A stretch of 43,745 nucleotides of DNA, taken from positions 46,796 through 90,540 of the forward strand of contig NW_003116948.1 in NCBI RefSeq assembly GCF_000003605.2, written 5' to 3'. This document shows positions 1 to 13,664 of the stretch, in pieces. The stretch's first letter is position 1; the number at the start of each line of letters is the position of its first letter. This stretch comes from Saccoglossus kowalevskii. Taxonomy: Eukaryota > Hemichordata > Enteropneusta > Harrimaniidae. Both the position numbers and the translations under genes were made by a program. A model generated the notes under the pieces. That model was not told where the DNA came from and did not search any database. It saw only the letters and a list, made by a program, of their open reading frames with translations.

Positions 1-3000
1 TCATTGTAAACGCTATACTTTTCATATTGAGATTGTAAAATTGTCGGGCTTGCCCATAGTCGTCTATAATAAACTCTTTGCCATGTTTGTAAACACGCAT
101 ACGTGTGCACATGTAGTAAAGTTCACAGGGACAAGAAAAGTGTATACACAACTTTATGAAAACCACCCAATCAAAATAAGCGATTATTCACAATTATAAG
201 AGGTACAAATGTATTTCGACGTTTTGGTCTGATATAACCCAGGAATTAACCCAGGATTGATGCTCTACGGCTCACTACAGTGGGGGTACGTTAACTTAGA
301 AAGTTCATCGAACATATCATTAATCACAAAATTCGTCTGTCTGAGGGGATGAATCTGTCCGGCTAACAATTGAATGGGCACAATAATGTTTAATTTAGGC
401 CGTTTTTTTTTATTATTGGTGACATCGGCACTCCGCAAATATTCCGTGACCTTGATCGTATTCTACACTTATATTCTGTACCATTCGGCGCTGAGACCTC
501 CCTCGTCCGACTCATGTTGGGTATTAAGCTGATTAATAGTGTCGTGCAGCCGTCGTTGCAGTCTGCATCAATGTACTAGTACTCAGCGGCACATGTGTAT
601 ACATCGCCTTAAAGGCCCGACTTGCATTCGGCACTTTTTTCTTTTTACTTTGAGTAAACAATCGACGCACCAACAAACTTTTGTCCAACCTCCCCCACTC
701 ATGTATGCACAAGACTGACTCACTTTTTCTTTTATATCTTCTATCGTCACAGTATGCAACTCAAGCCGAGCCGTCATGCCCCGGGGAAAGTAAAACACCT
801 TTGCACCATTTCCATGATCAGCATTCACCGTGGCGTCTGTATTTTTTATTCAAAGGGAGTGTGGCGTGCGCCCGTTGCCATACGCTACGGGAAACGTTCA
901 CACATCGCATGTTGTACAATTGGTGTGGATGCCTGTCCGGTAACAAATGTCTCTATTTTTTCTTACTTCCGATAGTATAGCAACACCACTGTTTATTTGT
1001 GTTTATCGGCGTTTTCATATATGTACCAATTCATGGTTTTCTTAGTTTTACAATCGGCATTAAAGACCAATGGCATGTATTCGACGTCGTGAGTTTTTTT
1101 TTTCTGTTTGAGAAAACGTAAAGAACAAATTACACTATAACAAAAATTGAAAAAATAAATAAAAATCGAATATTACAGTTATAGTTTTGTTGGCGTAAAT
1201 CAACATTTTAAGTAATATTCTTTTGAATAATTGGTACACAATGTGTGAACACTTAGTCTAAGGTGGTGCCGGGCAGTTCCGAGTCGACAATTATCATAAT
1301 GCGTCACTGCCAAATTTAATTCCATAATTACATTAACAGATATTAATAATTAAAACTTTGAGTGTGTTGATACAGTTCAAATGTATTCTCGTTGAGAAAA
1401 CTAGAATCCATGTTGTTGTTGTTGTTTTTGGACACAAGAAAAAATAGTCTTCCTTCCCAAACGTCATTTTAACTAATTTCAAAAAAATAATGTTAATTTA
1501 TTATTCCGGTTGATACATGACCTTCATTAATAATAATATAATAAGTAATAGCTAAGCAATTGAATCGCTTCGTCGCTAATACGAGTGGAGTGCAAGCGCG
1601 ATCAGCGCAACCCTTTGGGCTTAAAATATAAAAAAAGCATCACCTGCATAAAATAATATCACTATGTAATAACTTTCAATCCATTTCACAAATTATCATA
1701 CTCGTTGGATTTTGCGGCAAGATATTCTCATTGGACCATACTGAGCAACTTTTTGACAAGTTTTAAGCGAAATAACGCACTGAGCATAATAATCGGAACT
1801 TCGTCAGTGTTGATTATAATTTACCGGTTGATGTTTTTTTTTTTCTTACATGAAAGAACCCGTAACGAATAACTCGCATTCTACGTTCAGATGCTTCTAC
1901 TATAGTCTTACTATTCTACGATTAGCATCACGACTTATATTTTTATTACAAATTTTGAATTAGACAATTTGTCTCCTACGAACCTTTAGGATAATTTACT
2001 GTACCTACACCGGAGTGTCGGAACCAACGTCACTGCGGCGTTAGCAAGATTAACGTACTGCACTGTATTGTACATGCTAAGTTCATGGAGATGAAGTTCT
2101 TGTATTATTACAAGCGGGTCTAATTTTTCCTAATTTACAAAACCAATTTTTGAAAATTTACTGATTTAATGTTCCACAATCCAACTCGAGTTGGTGTTTT
2201 CACGGTATATCACATCGAGATAACTGAAACATGGCGCTATATTCTCGTTAGTGTTTAGTGTGTCTCAAGCGATGCGATATTGCGGACGTTTTAGGCAGGC
2301 GTTTAAATTATCATCTCACTCCGTAATATGCCTAGTTTTAGAAGACATGTAGGCTGTTGGTACAAATCAAATGTACATTTCATCGGCAGCGTGTGATTAA
2401 CTGTGCGATGTAGTGTTGTAGCCTTGAAAGCATTTTTCTTACAGGCCGTGGTTGTGACCACTTCAAATTGGTGTTTATTATTAAAACATATATCATGGCA
2501 AATGATATGTTTAGTAACACGAATTAAACCGACACCCACTTGTGTAGCCAGTGGGTCAAAACTGGATTTGTAGCAACGTTGATAGAATCTCGACAAATAA
2601 TCGTAAAAGTACTGGAAGTACCTCGAAATAAAAATCAGTTACCCAGTCTGGTTGCGTTTGAAGTTAGCATCGTAATAGACACACTGGCAAATTTGACCAC
2701 AATGTTGCTCCTGAAACGTACATGTTTTCTTTAAGAATACAACAACTATACACGACATAAAAGTTGGTATTAGGGGAGATTCATGACATTAACTCTGCTC
2801 GTTTTAACTTCAAATTATAGGCATATATTTGTAATGCTGTAGTGAACACATAATTGTGAATAAGTTTTTTGTTTTGTTTTTTTTTGCAAAAACTTGTCTT
2901 GTTACGTGATATAACTTGCTTTGTTTCGATGAATGTTCCATCAATTCGACCGTTGTTAAAATTAAAACTTTCTTTAGTAGTCTCGTTTCTAGTGAGCTTC

Positions 3001-6000
3001 TCCAAATCTGTGATTGTTGTTGACTAGGCGTGGCGACGTGTCGGTGTGTAATGGCTGCTATTTCACTTATATTTGTTGACTCTCCAACAGATTGGGGGTG
3101 ATCAGTATTACTAATGACAATACGCAGCGGATTAAATTAAACTGTATACTTTGATTTTCACTTCACTAGCGGGAAACTTGATCATTGCAGAGCATAGTCA
3201 AATAGTGCCATGTTTGTCGTGGAGAATGGATGTCGTTATCACATCCGTTGATTCTAATAAGTCGAGTCAAGTTTAACATCAGAAATGCAACGTGTACTTG
3301 CCACGACTCGCTACTAAACATTCTAGAACACATGTGTCTCCGTTTTTGTTTGTCCATTTTCATTTGCGAAATATATTAACTGTATCGCCCGAGCCACTTA
3401 TTGTTAAAGTGAAAATAAAATGTAGCAGACATGATAAGTGACCCCGTCAACAACATGACGATGAACTTGGAACGAAATGTGTCGCATATTCTCTACTCAA
3501 AAAAAAAACACCGATACATTTTTCTCCTACATTAGCACTGTTGCTGGCAACTGCCGATTATTTACCGTCCTGATTATTCGGAAGTCAATTCCTTCTACAG
3601 TAGTCGAGAACAAACAGCTTTCACCTTGGCCTAAAACAACACGCGAAGATATCTCCAAACAGTGCAATGGAAACATGTATACTCAGTCATTTGGGTTTTG
3701 CAAGACTCGAGAGAAGTTGTTTGTGCTATTCTTACGGGTGTCAGGAATGCCATCGATTATATACCTCTGCCGTTGAATACAACGGAATGTTCTTTACATC
3801 GATTCAAAAACAATCAGACGCCTCAATTTCATTGATAACTGGCGTTGTGTGTACTGGTTTTCATTGACATTATTTTGGAATTTTAGATTTTAAGTTTTGT
3901 AATTGCATTTAGGGCTCTTCGTTCCGGTTGTTAAAGCATGTTAAAAATCCAGGAATGGACGCCGTGACCTTTTGTGTCACTCTTTATGGTGGCGACGATC
4001 TCGCCCTGGTACTGCACAACACCTCGTTCGCTTAATATCTAAATTTCTCGATTAATAAAATAGAAGGCGATTCACAGTAACTACTCCCGATAAAAACAAA
4101 TAAAAGAGATTTTTAAATACACTTTCAACTATACCATCACAAATTCACTAAAGTCAGCGCTTGTTTGTGTATATTATCAGTATATACCACTAATACTACA
4201 GTGTTTCTGCGAAGAGTCTCGTATATCTGACGACTAGCCACTGCGGTGTCACGAGATACGCTTCAGTTACGAGTAGCGAACAAAAGGGTTAGTGTAACCG
4301 CATACCTCGTTCCCCGCCTCGTATATCCCCCATTTATTATAACATTATGGAGAACTATCTAAACTTGGAGGCGTAAGTGTACATGTTTTCTAGCGACTAT
4401 CGCATCGTAGAATCGAAGAAACACCGACGAGTAATAATTGTAGCGTGTTCGATTGTCATCGCGGCTGATACGACTGACCATGATGTCTCCGATATTCATG
4501 AACTCTGAACGCGTCCCTGTGTTTTTTTTAAAAATCGTAATTTTGTTCTGCGCTTTCGACAAGCTTTAATTGTATTTGAAAGCATTGGCTCGTCGAGTGT
4601 ATAGGTAAGCGACGCTAACGAGATAATGTTCGACCAAGATTAAATACTAGTACTTTTAGCTGCACATAACGCGGTGAAATGAAGAAAACACAACAAAAAG
4701 AGTTAATCGCCTTAAACACTTCTATGATACTAGAGTACTTTTTTGTGTAACGCATAAGCTTCTGAGTAGCCGTTCACCGGCCAAATTCACGCCTAAATTT
4801 GAAACCGCCTTGAAAAAAAAATTAGCACCAGTCATATGATGTTAACTGTACGTATATTGCGCCAGTGTGAATGCACTTTTGATCTTACTTAGTGACAGTG
4901 GATTTACATTAAACTCCAAACACTATAACCACAACCTGCGCAGGTGCTTTCCTCTTTTCAAGTTTTAAACATGCTGAATACGCCAATATTAATTATAGTC
5001 ATGCGTAAAAATTACAGGAAACTGGAAAATTATGAAAATGTGTATATATAAACAAATAGGGGCAACCATCCAACTGAAGGAGATAATAGAGGAAACTTCG
5101 TAACTCAGTAACTTCGACAATGGTGGCTTTTGTAAATCCCACCCAGCTGCAATAGTAACGCTAACCACCAAAATGATTGTTTGTAAATGGCGTAAAATAC
5201 ACTAAGTATGACTTACTATGTAATAACTGACTACATCGTTTGTCGGTCATCTAGCAATATTGCAGAGATTAATACAGTCATTATCAGCGTTCATGTGGAA
5301 CAAGGGTGCTATTGTCAAGTCGAAAAACATGCGATGTCACATTAATCAGTGAGAATCGAAACCTCAGACGTAACTATGCATTCATTCATTTTCATTATCC
5401 CTGTATTTTTTCAGAGTACATACGTTTTGTCGTTATTTAAAACAATGGCTGAATGGTTTTATTTCAGCCTGGGACTCGTGTGTTTATTGTGCATGAATAG
5501 CCAAAGCGGTAAACGAACATAGCTTATCGGTACATATCTAATTTCCCCTATATTTTAATTTACCGACAACATTCTCCCCGAAGAAATAAAGTCGCTTCCG
5601 AAATCCAATTTGTTATCAATTAGCGCAATAGTTCAACAAAAGCCACTGATGCTAGTTTTTTTTTTATGTTCTAATTGTATAATGCTCACGTTTCTTTTTT
5701 CATCAAATTGTTTTTGTCCTCATATATCATCGTTTTTTTTTTCAAAAAAGACACGCGCCAAAGAGACATTTTAGTTTAGGTGCCATCACGTGGTTATCGA
5801 TTTCTACTAACTAAATGTAGATTTCATGTGATGAGGCAGTCAGACTTGGAACAGGGATCGATTCGTTGGCTGTCGAATTTCAAACACCACTTCTTTATTA
5901 TTCCACCCATCGTTGCGCTGCTGTGTGTGTATTTGTATGCTGTGTGTATGCTTCTTAAGTGTGAGTGTGTTAGTTATTGTCGTTCTTTTAACGACATCTC

Positions 6001-9000
6001 CATCATAACCAGGAGGTGTTTTTCGACGTACTATAGGTAACGTTAGTCGGGGAGGATATGCCCGAGGGACCTTTAACGAAAACACTATCGATCACTGCAT
6101 AGAATGAGACTTAACTATACATTAATTGATCGGAAAACATGCAATTTGCTCCGTTTAAAATGTTTCGGCCAAGCAAAGGCACGCTTTTAGTCTAAATTAA
6201 TAACATAATCATTATTCTCGACGCGTTCGTTTTGAAATATGAGGAGTTAGTATTTTTGTTTTTATTTTTTTTAACAACAGTTCGTTGAGTATAATTAAAA
6301 ACCGTTAGAACAATAATCGATAGTTTTTTATGATGATGACGATGATTGTATTCCTTATTCTGATATCTGAGATTTTAAGCTACGATAATACATGTTCATT
6401 TCCCAGAAGGAGGTCCTATGATTTGAACTCTTAATCGCTGTCGTTATGATAAACACTGTAGTTTATTATTGGACTACTAGCAATAATTGTGCAATGTGTT
6501 CAATTAATTCGTTATTAAATATTAGACATGTCCTACAATCCGAAGCCTTTTCATCACAAAATGATATGAGTGGATAATTCTGTTTATTTATTGTTTGTTT
6601 TTTTAAATTTCCCCTCCCTCTTCAACATGTACCGATAGTTATTCTATGAAAACAATAACAGTTATCATGATGGTCACCACGTGATGATTCTTATATAATG
6701 CATTTTGTATTTTGTTTAGTTCAATTTTAGTCCAATGTCCAAGTTGTCAACGCTGTGCTAGCTGAGACTGACAAGCACTGACTTCCACGCGTAACAATGT
6801 CTTTATCTTATTCTAATAATTATCATCATTGATAACATCCTAAATGGAGAACACTTATTTCCTATGAGGACGGACAGCAATTTGGCGGATAATGAATAAT
6901 AATACAATATTCACGATTACAATTACAGTAAAAAAAATACAACCAAATCGCCAATAAATTGATATATTCTGGGTTTTTGCTTTATAAAATATTGGAGATA
7001 TTCACACCTGAATGAGAGTGAAATGAAAACAACATATATATATTTATTATATAATGTATTAAAATATATCCAGTAACATGATGGCGAATCATTCCCACAG
7101 GCATCAGGGAGAGCTAAGTAGAAATTCAATATCTATGTCTAGATGGTTTCAGAATAATAACGAAAAAGTCGCATTTGCACAGAATAATGTCGAATAATAT
7201 ATTGCAAACACATGTCTAGCGGCCAATAGACCCACAGAAAACGCAGTCCGCGTAATTTGGTGACGACGAAGGCGCGGCCCGAGTTTTATCTGCTTTGAAC
7301 GGGAGAGAAAGACAAGGTTGACGCAATAATACATCAAAAATAAAATAAGATATTTCACCCATCAATTACACTAATTACACAGCATATATACGACCCAAGA
7401 ATAAACAATATACCAAATTCAAAAAAAAAAAATTGCTTAAATAATTGATGGCGCGCATTCCATATAAAAAGACAAGAGCAAATAGTTGAATACCCAAATG
7501 ATCAGCTTTACTCAAGTTGTGGGTAAAAATATCTTGGATAAATGGCAATTTTCTTTGTGTGTGCAAGAGGATTAATTCACTACTAATTATACTGAAAAAT
7601 TATACGGGATCATGTTCTCAGGTGGCCGACTTATGCAAATAAACCATTTATTAAAGTTTGACAGGTTATACACCATAGGTAAAGCTCGGAGACTCACTGA
7701 TGCCTGCCAGTGTTGTCTTTTGCGTAATGCTATGTCACCACACACTGTAGGTAGATTCTACCGAGTAAAACGAGAAGTTGAATGATCGATTGTTTAATTG
7801 TATTATCATAAACAGACTATAGTTCGACAAACTTTCTTCAGAGATGGAGCATTCATGTTTGCGCGCGTATGTGGGGGAAAATGAAATAAAAAAGTCTGAG
7901 AGAAATGGAAACTTGTTTCTTTCTGTGTCAGTGTATAGTAACGGTTTAGACCAATTACAATCCGTGTAATCATGCGAGTCCTTATTATGTTCTATTTCAA
8001 TTACACGACATTGCCTCGGGAAACTTTTTTTTCTTTTTTCCTCTAACGACAGGCAATTGGATCAAAATAACCACAGAATATTTTATTGAATTTATCATGT
8101 ACCAAACTACTAAAATTTATAAAACTCGTTCTGGGACTTTGCCCTTTGCCACAGTTCAAAGTATGTTCCGCGGTGTGTGCATGTCCGTTTTGTTTACATT
8201 ATACCCGCACAAACACTAGTACATTACAGGCTATGATAAAAATAACGAACAATTTAACAAAATGCGGAGTACAGCTGTATAATTCAATTAAAAATAATCG
8301 GGTACATTTCTAGATATACATGTAATATACAATAAGCGATAACGGATGATATATACAACGTATACAGCGGTATCAACGTATTCCAGCTTGTGCCGCCGTC
8401 GAAGTGGGCGTTTCCTCGACCTCGTTTTCATTCCAATGTTGCCACCGTGACGGTCCGCGTGACTCCGGTTAATTGGTCGAAGGCACAGAATAAAACATTC
8501 TGTAATTGCTTTTAAAGAAGCGAAAAAAAAATACGATTGATTTTTATTCCCTGCCTTGAAATTTCCGGCAATTTTAGGCAGTGCGGGGATGCGATGTCAG
8601 GACAGTATGTGTACGCAGGAAATTCGATGCGGTAAAAGATAAGAATAATTGGACATCTGAATACTGGATATGTAATTCAAACACATGCGCCATTTTTTCT
8701 TGCTACGTCTATCTGCGCCGACGCGTGTCAGCGCGTTTAAGCCGAAAGAGAAGGAAAGGGGTGAGATAAACGTTGTGTGTGCGGATGGCATTTACTTATA
8801 AACAAATTATAAAGTTTAGCTGTCCCACGATTGTCAAACTGCAATCACTATCACGATTATGAACATTATATGGTATTATGAAGCATGCAACCTTTATTGT
8901 ATTTTAATAGATTAATATTATTACTGAAACTACATGTACAGCGGTCTTGTCAACGAATATACACTGAATGCATTCTTGAAATGATTTATTTTCTAATAAG

Positions 9001-11927
9001 TATACGCTCCACTTCGTGCATATTGCTTCATCACCTACGCGTCAATCCAATTAACAATTACCGTTTTATTTTGAGATGACGTTACGGCGATGCAGCGGAT
9101 CTTACGCTTCCCGTAACATTGGATATTTCGCTTTATACTGCACCATCGCGGTGGCCTGTATTCATATTTATTGTTTTCAGCCTCTCTTTTTATCTTTTGA
9201 AATTGTAAATGTCTAACAGCAAGAATGTTTTTATTTTATTTTTAATTTTGTTCCGGTAGCACCCAGTTACATTTTTAAAAAAAACATTATTTTATTCAGA
9301 GCGATAAATGACCACGTGAATACATCAAAATCACGAATGGACAGTGACCCCAGCATGTTACTTGCGAACTGGACAGATTTCAACTTGAATATTCACAAAT
9401 ATTTTAAAGTAAACTCAATAAAGTAAACACAATATATTTATTACACGGTTTCTAGGCAATAAATGCTTACAATTAATCCAATGTGTCTCATGTTCAATTT
9501 TATCGTGATGTACATCAATATTGTAAGTTTAGCTGCGTAAGATTTATTGATAGATTATTAGTAGTTTTCATATCATATCATAAATTGTTTTTGTATGCAG
9601 TTGGGTGCAGAATTGGCAATTTAGAGAAAATTCAGTGGCTGTGAAAACGAAACTAATAAATAATAATGCAAACCAAAGGAAAATACAAATGGTATTTGGC
9701 ACAACAACAAATGTAATTAATATAACTTTGTTCCAGGCCCAGTAGTAAATTTATTTACACTTTCCTCAAACATGACTAAAGCGACAACGTTCTAGATTAA
9801 AAAAAAACACGCTCAGTTTAGCGACAAAGCGACACCAACGCTATCCTCTGTAACAAAACCTGGATCCACTGATCAATTGTTTACTCAAGTTCAAGTTGTC
9901 AAATCAATTGAGTAATGAACTTATGTTGCCATCCGTTGATTTCAAAAGCTCTTGTGAATAAATGTAATCGTTGTATTCAATGTGATACACGAACTGATTA
10001 GCCATGTGATCTTCCTTTGTTGTCTTGCAATTATTTTTTTTTTATTTTTTGAAGCGGAATGATTCTGGCAGTAAATTGTCAAGTTTATTGGGTCATCGTC
10101 CAGAGAAAAGTATATAGTTTTAATAGGAAAACTGACTGTTGAATATAGAAACATGACGGTAATTGTTTAACGAGGCTCTCCCATCCATTACAGCGGACTC
10201 AAGCGACATACAACGTTGGTCGGATTGAGTTCGATGAAAGAGTCGCTGAACGCTCGCTCGGTGTGGTCGATCAGTCTGTTTAGCATGCAAGACCGTGTGC
10301 CAGTCTTCTGACAACGTTATATGATAAATGACGAGGAAAATGAAATGACATTTGGAAAACTGCAGCTGTAACATATTCTGTAAGTGAGTAAAAACAGTTA
10401 AAGTGCCCATTTCCACGGCGAAGAGTAAACAATTCCCGAACATCAAACAACCGACGGTGATCTGCTGTTGATGCACGGTATCTCCCGTAGCGCCACATCG
10501 GTTTCACCTTAACCCGACTTTATCAATCACCATTAACGCGACTAAGCCTTTAATTGACGTACCTACCTTTCAGACACTTTCAAGTCCTCACTTACTTGAA
10601 TTTTTCGGGATTTAAGAATAATTTGCCGAACATGAAATAGAAAAAAAAAACAGTGCGCATGGAATAAAACAAACAAACTTATGATTGACGTCATCACTGT
10701 GGCGCAATCTGAAAACAGAGCTCGTTGATTATCTTTTTCATACACAGATTTCAGCAAAAAACCGACCCGAGTGCGCTATTAATCACCGCTTGATATTAAC
10801 AGCATGCCGAGTTTTTGTTTGGTTCCTCCTTATGGGCTTACGGCGACGGTTTGTTCAAATTGGTAACACGCGCTGATCGTCGATTCCCCCGATTTAATTC
10901 TTATAATGATGATTTATATCCGCCCCAATACTAACGCTGTAACTGACAAACGTCGCTAATGATTGTGATATTAATTTATCAAAACCAGATTAGTATTCGA
11001 TTATGAGTTATACTAATAATCAGCGTGCGGGTGGTAATCGTTGCGGCGTAGTCTTTGTCCTCGGCCGGAGTTTGTTGTCCCCCCGCCTTCAATGCGCCAA
11101 ATAAGAGCTGTAATTGTGCAATCAATAATAGGTGGAAATGTGACTGGAAAAGTCAAATAACTGAGTAATCATATACCGCTCCTTCCCTGTGCATAAACAA
11201 TGTTCAACTATATAGGACACATTTCTGGCGAGCAGGCACTAGTAACCACCACCTTCATAGCTTATTCGTTTAATATGACGATATTTATTTGGAATTATGA
11301 GACTTCCCAGCATTTTTTTTTTTTCAGAAGAAAATACTATTGCAAAAATCTTATGATACGTTGATGGTTGGGCTATTTCAACAACACGCTCAAAATGATA
11401 TGTTAACATTTTTGCCATACCTGGAAGTTATTGGACACAAGTTGTCAGTAAATTGCTTGTTTGCGTCCGGGTTGGATAGAGCATCTTGGGTTCATAAATT
11501 TACATATTGACGTGTTATACAAGTATTCAGTTTGTGTTTCCCAGTAATTCTTAGCAATTACACATAAATTCTGAAATTAATTGTATTCACAATCTCTAAT
11601 TAATTGGGGCATTTGCATAAAGATATTCAAATTACTTCGCATTCCTCAATTGCAATATGTATCTTATGTTCGACACTGTTCATGCTGGTTCATAATTTAA
11701 AATTTTGCAAAACGTCTGTAATTATATTAATTAGTTAATTTGCATATCGGGCTGCTGTAATTGTTCAAAACATCCTTTTTTTAGCAGCGTGTGTATGTAA
11801 ATAGATATACGAATAGCTTTTGAGCTAATTTTCAGCAAGATCGTCGCGCATCCGCCATCTTGTATTTTTTTTTTAAATGGCTTCTTCGCTTACAGTTTGT
11901 AACTTGTATTGGTTTGATTTCCTTTAT
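1..11927. other. Intergenic / non-coding, no gene recognised
   Basis: I found no ORF here that resembles a known protein. Open frames are all short, unlinked and on both strands, as expected for AT-rich non-coding DNA. The stretch contains homopolymer A/T runs and a short (TGT)n tract at about 1411-1426. An octamer-type motif (ATGCAAAT) lies at 7633-7640. No RNA gene, transposon end or splice-linked exon chain could be supported. Distant regulatory elements of the Fox genes could lie here, but the sequence alone does not show them. Confidence 0.6.
11520..11765. promoter_or_regulatory. Candidate cis-regulatory stretch rich in homeodomain and POU/octamer motifs
   Basis: Two copies of the octamer ATTTGCAT lie at 11611-11618 and 11738-11745. 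Between and around them are several TAATTA/TTAATT homeodomain-type cores. This is a denser set of such words than I see in neighbouring DNA. POU and homeodomain factors are known to bind these words. That it is an enhancer is inference: AT-rich DNA produces TAAT words by chance, and there is no conservation evidence. It lies about 14 kb beyond the 3' end of foxQ1. Confidence 0.2.
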
Positions 11928-12123
11928 TTGACCCACTGAGTGCCAGCGTCAACTTTTACAAATAAACCTAGAAAATCTTTTCCATATATTTTTACTAGAT
12001 AGGGAAATTGGGGAAATGTATCAATTCGATCAAAAAATTAAAAAGAAAAACAATACATAAAGATGTGCAAAAAATTGCACCAACGTGTTGTCTTCCAAAG
12101 AGTTAATGACCATAAGGGTTAAG
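11928..12123. mobile_element. Possible degenerate short inverted-repeat element
   Basis: The left edge (TTGACCCACTGAGTGCCAG) and the reverse complement of the right edge (TTAACCCTTATGGTCATTAA) share a TTRACCC start and a spaced GT/C pattern over about 20 bases. The right edge carries TTAA. Edges beginning TTAACCCTTT are typical of piggyBac-type non-autonomous elements. The inverted match is imperfect and no coding sequence lies inside, so this is a weak call. Confidence 0.2.
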
Positions 12124-13580
12124 AGAAAGTAATTTCTTGAAACTGTAGATTCGAATCTCAAAAAGGTATAAAACTATGTCCACTTCGTGCGATCTCCCCC
12201 AGGACCGATTACCAAGACAGACAATTACGTTGCTTACCGTGCCGTTTGCTTCTCAGTTTGCAAAGTTGTAATAGTTCTCCTAGATCTGACTAAACGAGGA
12301 GACGAATAATTTAATTACAGTCTTAATGTAATCATATACAAAGGGGTTATCGCACTTGAATCCAAGCGGAAACATCCGAGTACGAATTCATCGCAACCCG
12401 GGCGACCACAGAGCTTTGTTTATTTTGCTCACAATCGGTCTGACATTATAAGAAAAATATTCACTTCGGAGTGTAAATTGAAAAGAATTTTAACGTTATA
12501 TAGAGTTGTTCAACTTTAAGTTCAGATCTATCCCAGTGCTTCCCGGTGGGGGTATTGTCGTAGTGGCCCGTGGGAAGTTACCATGCGGTTTCCTGTGGAA
12601 TGATTCCGTGGTGCCAAGGGGGATGTTGCGGGAATAAGCCATTCTTTATTAAGGATAAATAAAGCCAGGCATTTTATCTGAAAACGCCCCTCAGGCGGGT
12701 TTCGACCCCGTCGCAGTTGTACTGCATTTAAGGCAAATAGTGTCCGAGAACTCGAACAAAGTTCTTATTTCAAGAACATCCATCTTATATGGGTGTAACT
12801 GTGCCGTATAAGCTCGTACGTGTACATATCATCGAACACCGTGGTTTATTGCCATACAACAAGGTCGTTACATGCATGGATGACCCAGTTTTTAAACTTG
12901 AGGTCAATCATGATTGTAGTAGGGTTACAAGCTTTCAAAATGATATGTTTAATCAACTGTGCCCACATTAGTATATCTCGTACAAATATGCAAATTTGTA
13001 TAACACTTTCATCGAAAGTTTCTTGGAAACGGTTTACTACACGCGCAATTGTAAATTTTACGGAACACAAAGTGACAGATAGACAATGCATTGCACCGTG
13101 ACGATGAATAACATGGGAATACATTTGTATAATCTATATAGAAACAGTGCTGCCAATAATAACAACACATTTAATATTTCAATTATGGCCACAAGCGGTG
13201 ACTATGCTTTCATTATATCTGGTACGTCCCTTCGTCGATTTGAATCATTTCCGAAAATCATTGCCACTAGTATTCCCCTTCGTATACTACCCACAAATTC
13301 AGTGTTGCATTAGAGTGGATGTCAGCACGGAGTTTGGCATACGAATGTTAGTTACATGCGAACAATTTATATGATTATGCAAATTACAGTAGGCTGAGTT
13401 TTGTTAATATTTCAAGAATAATAATGTGAGTAGAGACCTCAGTTTCAAAGTAGGAGCGCTTTTTATCACTGTCGGTTTAATTAATTAGTTTGTTCACCTT
13501 GCCTAGCCATATTTTTGTAAGTGTTTTATAAAGGATTTCGATGTTTATAACACTCTTCATTTCAGAAGGCCCGAATCATG

Positions 13581-13581
<1 letters not shown>
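12124..13581. other. Non-coding stretch, no gene recognised
   Basis: No recognisable coding sequence. It contains the perfect 12-bp palindrome AGATTCGAATCT at 12147-12158 and two octamer words (ATGCAAAT) at 12988-12995 and 13377-13384. The sequence around 12690-12715 looks vaguely like a tRNA T-arm but does not form a tRNA. Confidence 0.5.

Positions 13582-13660
<79 letters not shown>
13582..13660. repeat. (TA)n microsatellite
   Basis: An uninterrupted TA dinucleotide tract of about 79 bp (around 39 units). It is fully self-complementary and could form cruciform or slipped structures. It is likely to be length-polymorphic and its assembled length may be inexact. Confidence 0.98.

Positions 13661-13664
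<4 letters not shown>

Noticed and set aside
10120-10476. 118-codon minus-strand open frame
   Set aside because: No recognisable domain, and overlapping frames of similar length exist in the same place, as expected by chance.
12690-12715. Possible tRNA T-arm / Pol III B-box (GCGGGTTTCGACCCCGTC)
   Set aside because: The loop has an extra T relative to the B-box, and no matching acceptor stem, D-arm or anticodon arm is found upstream.
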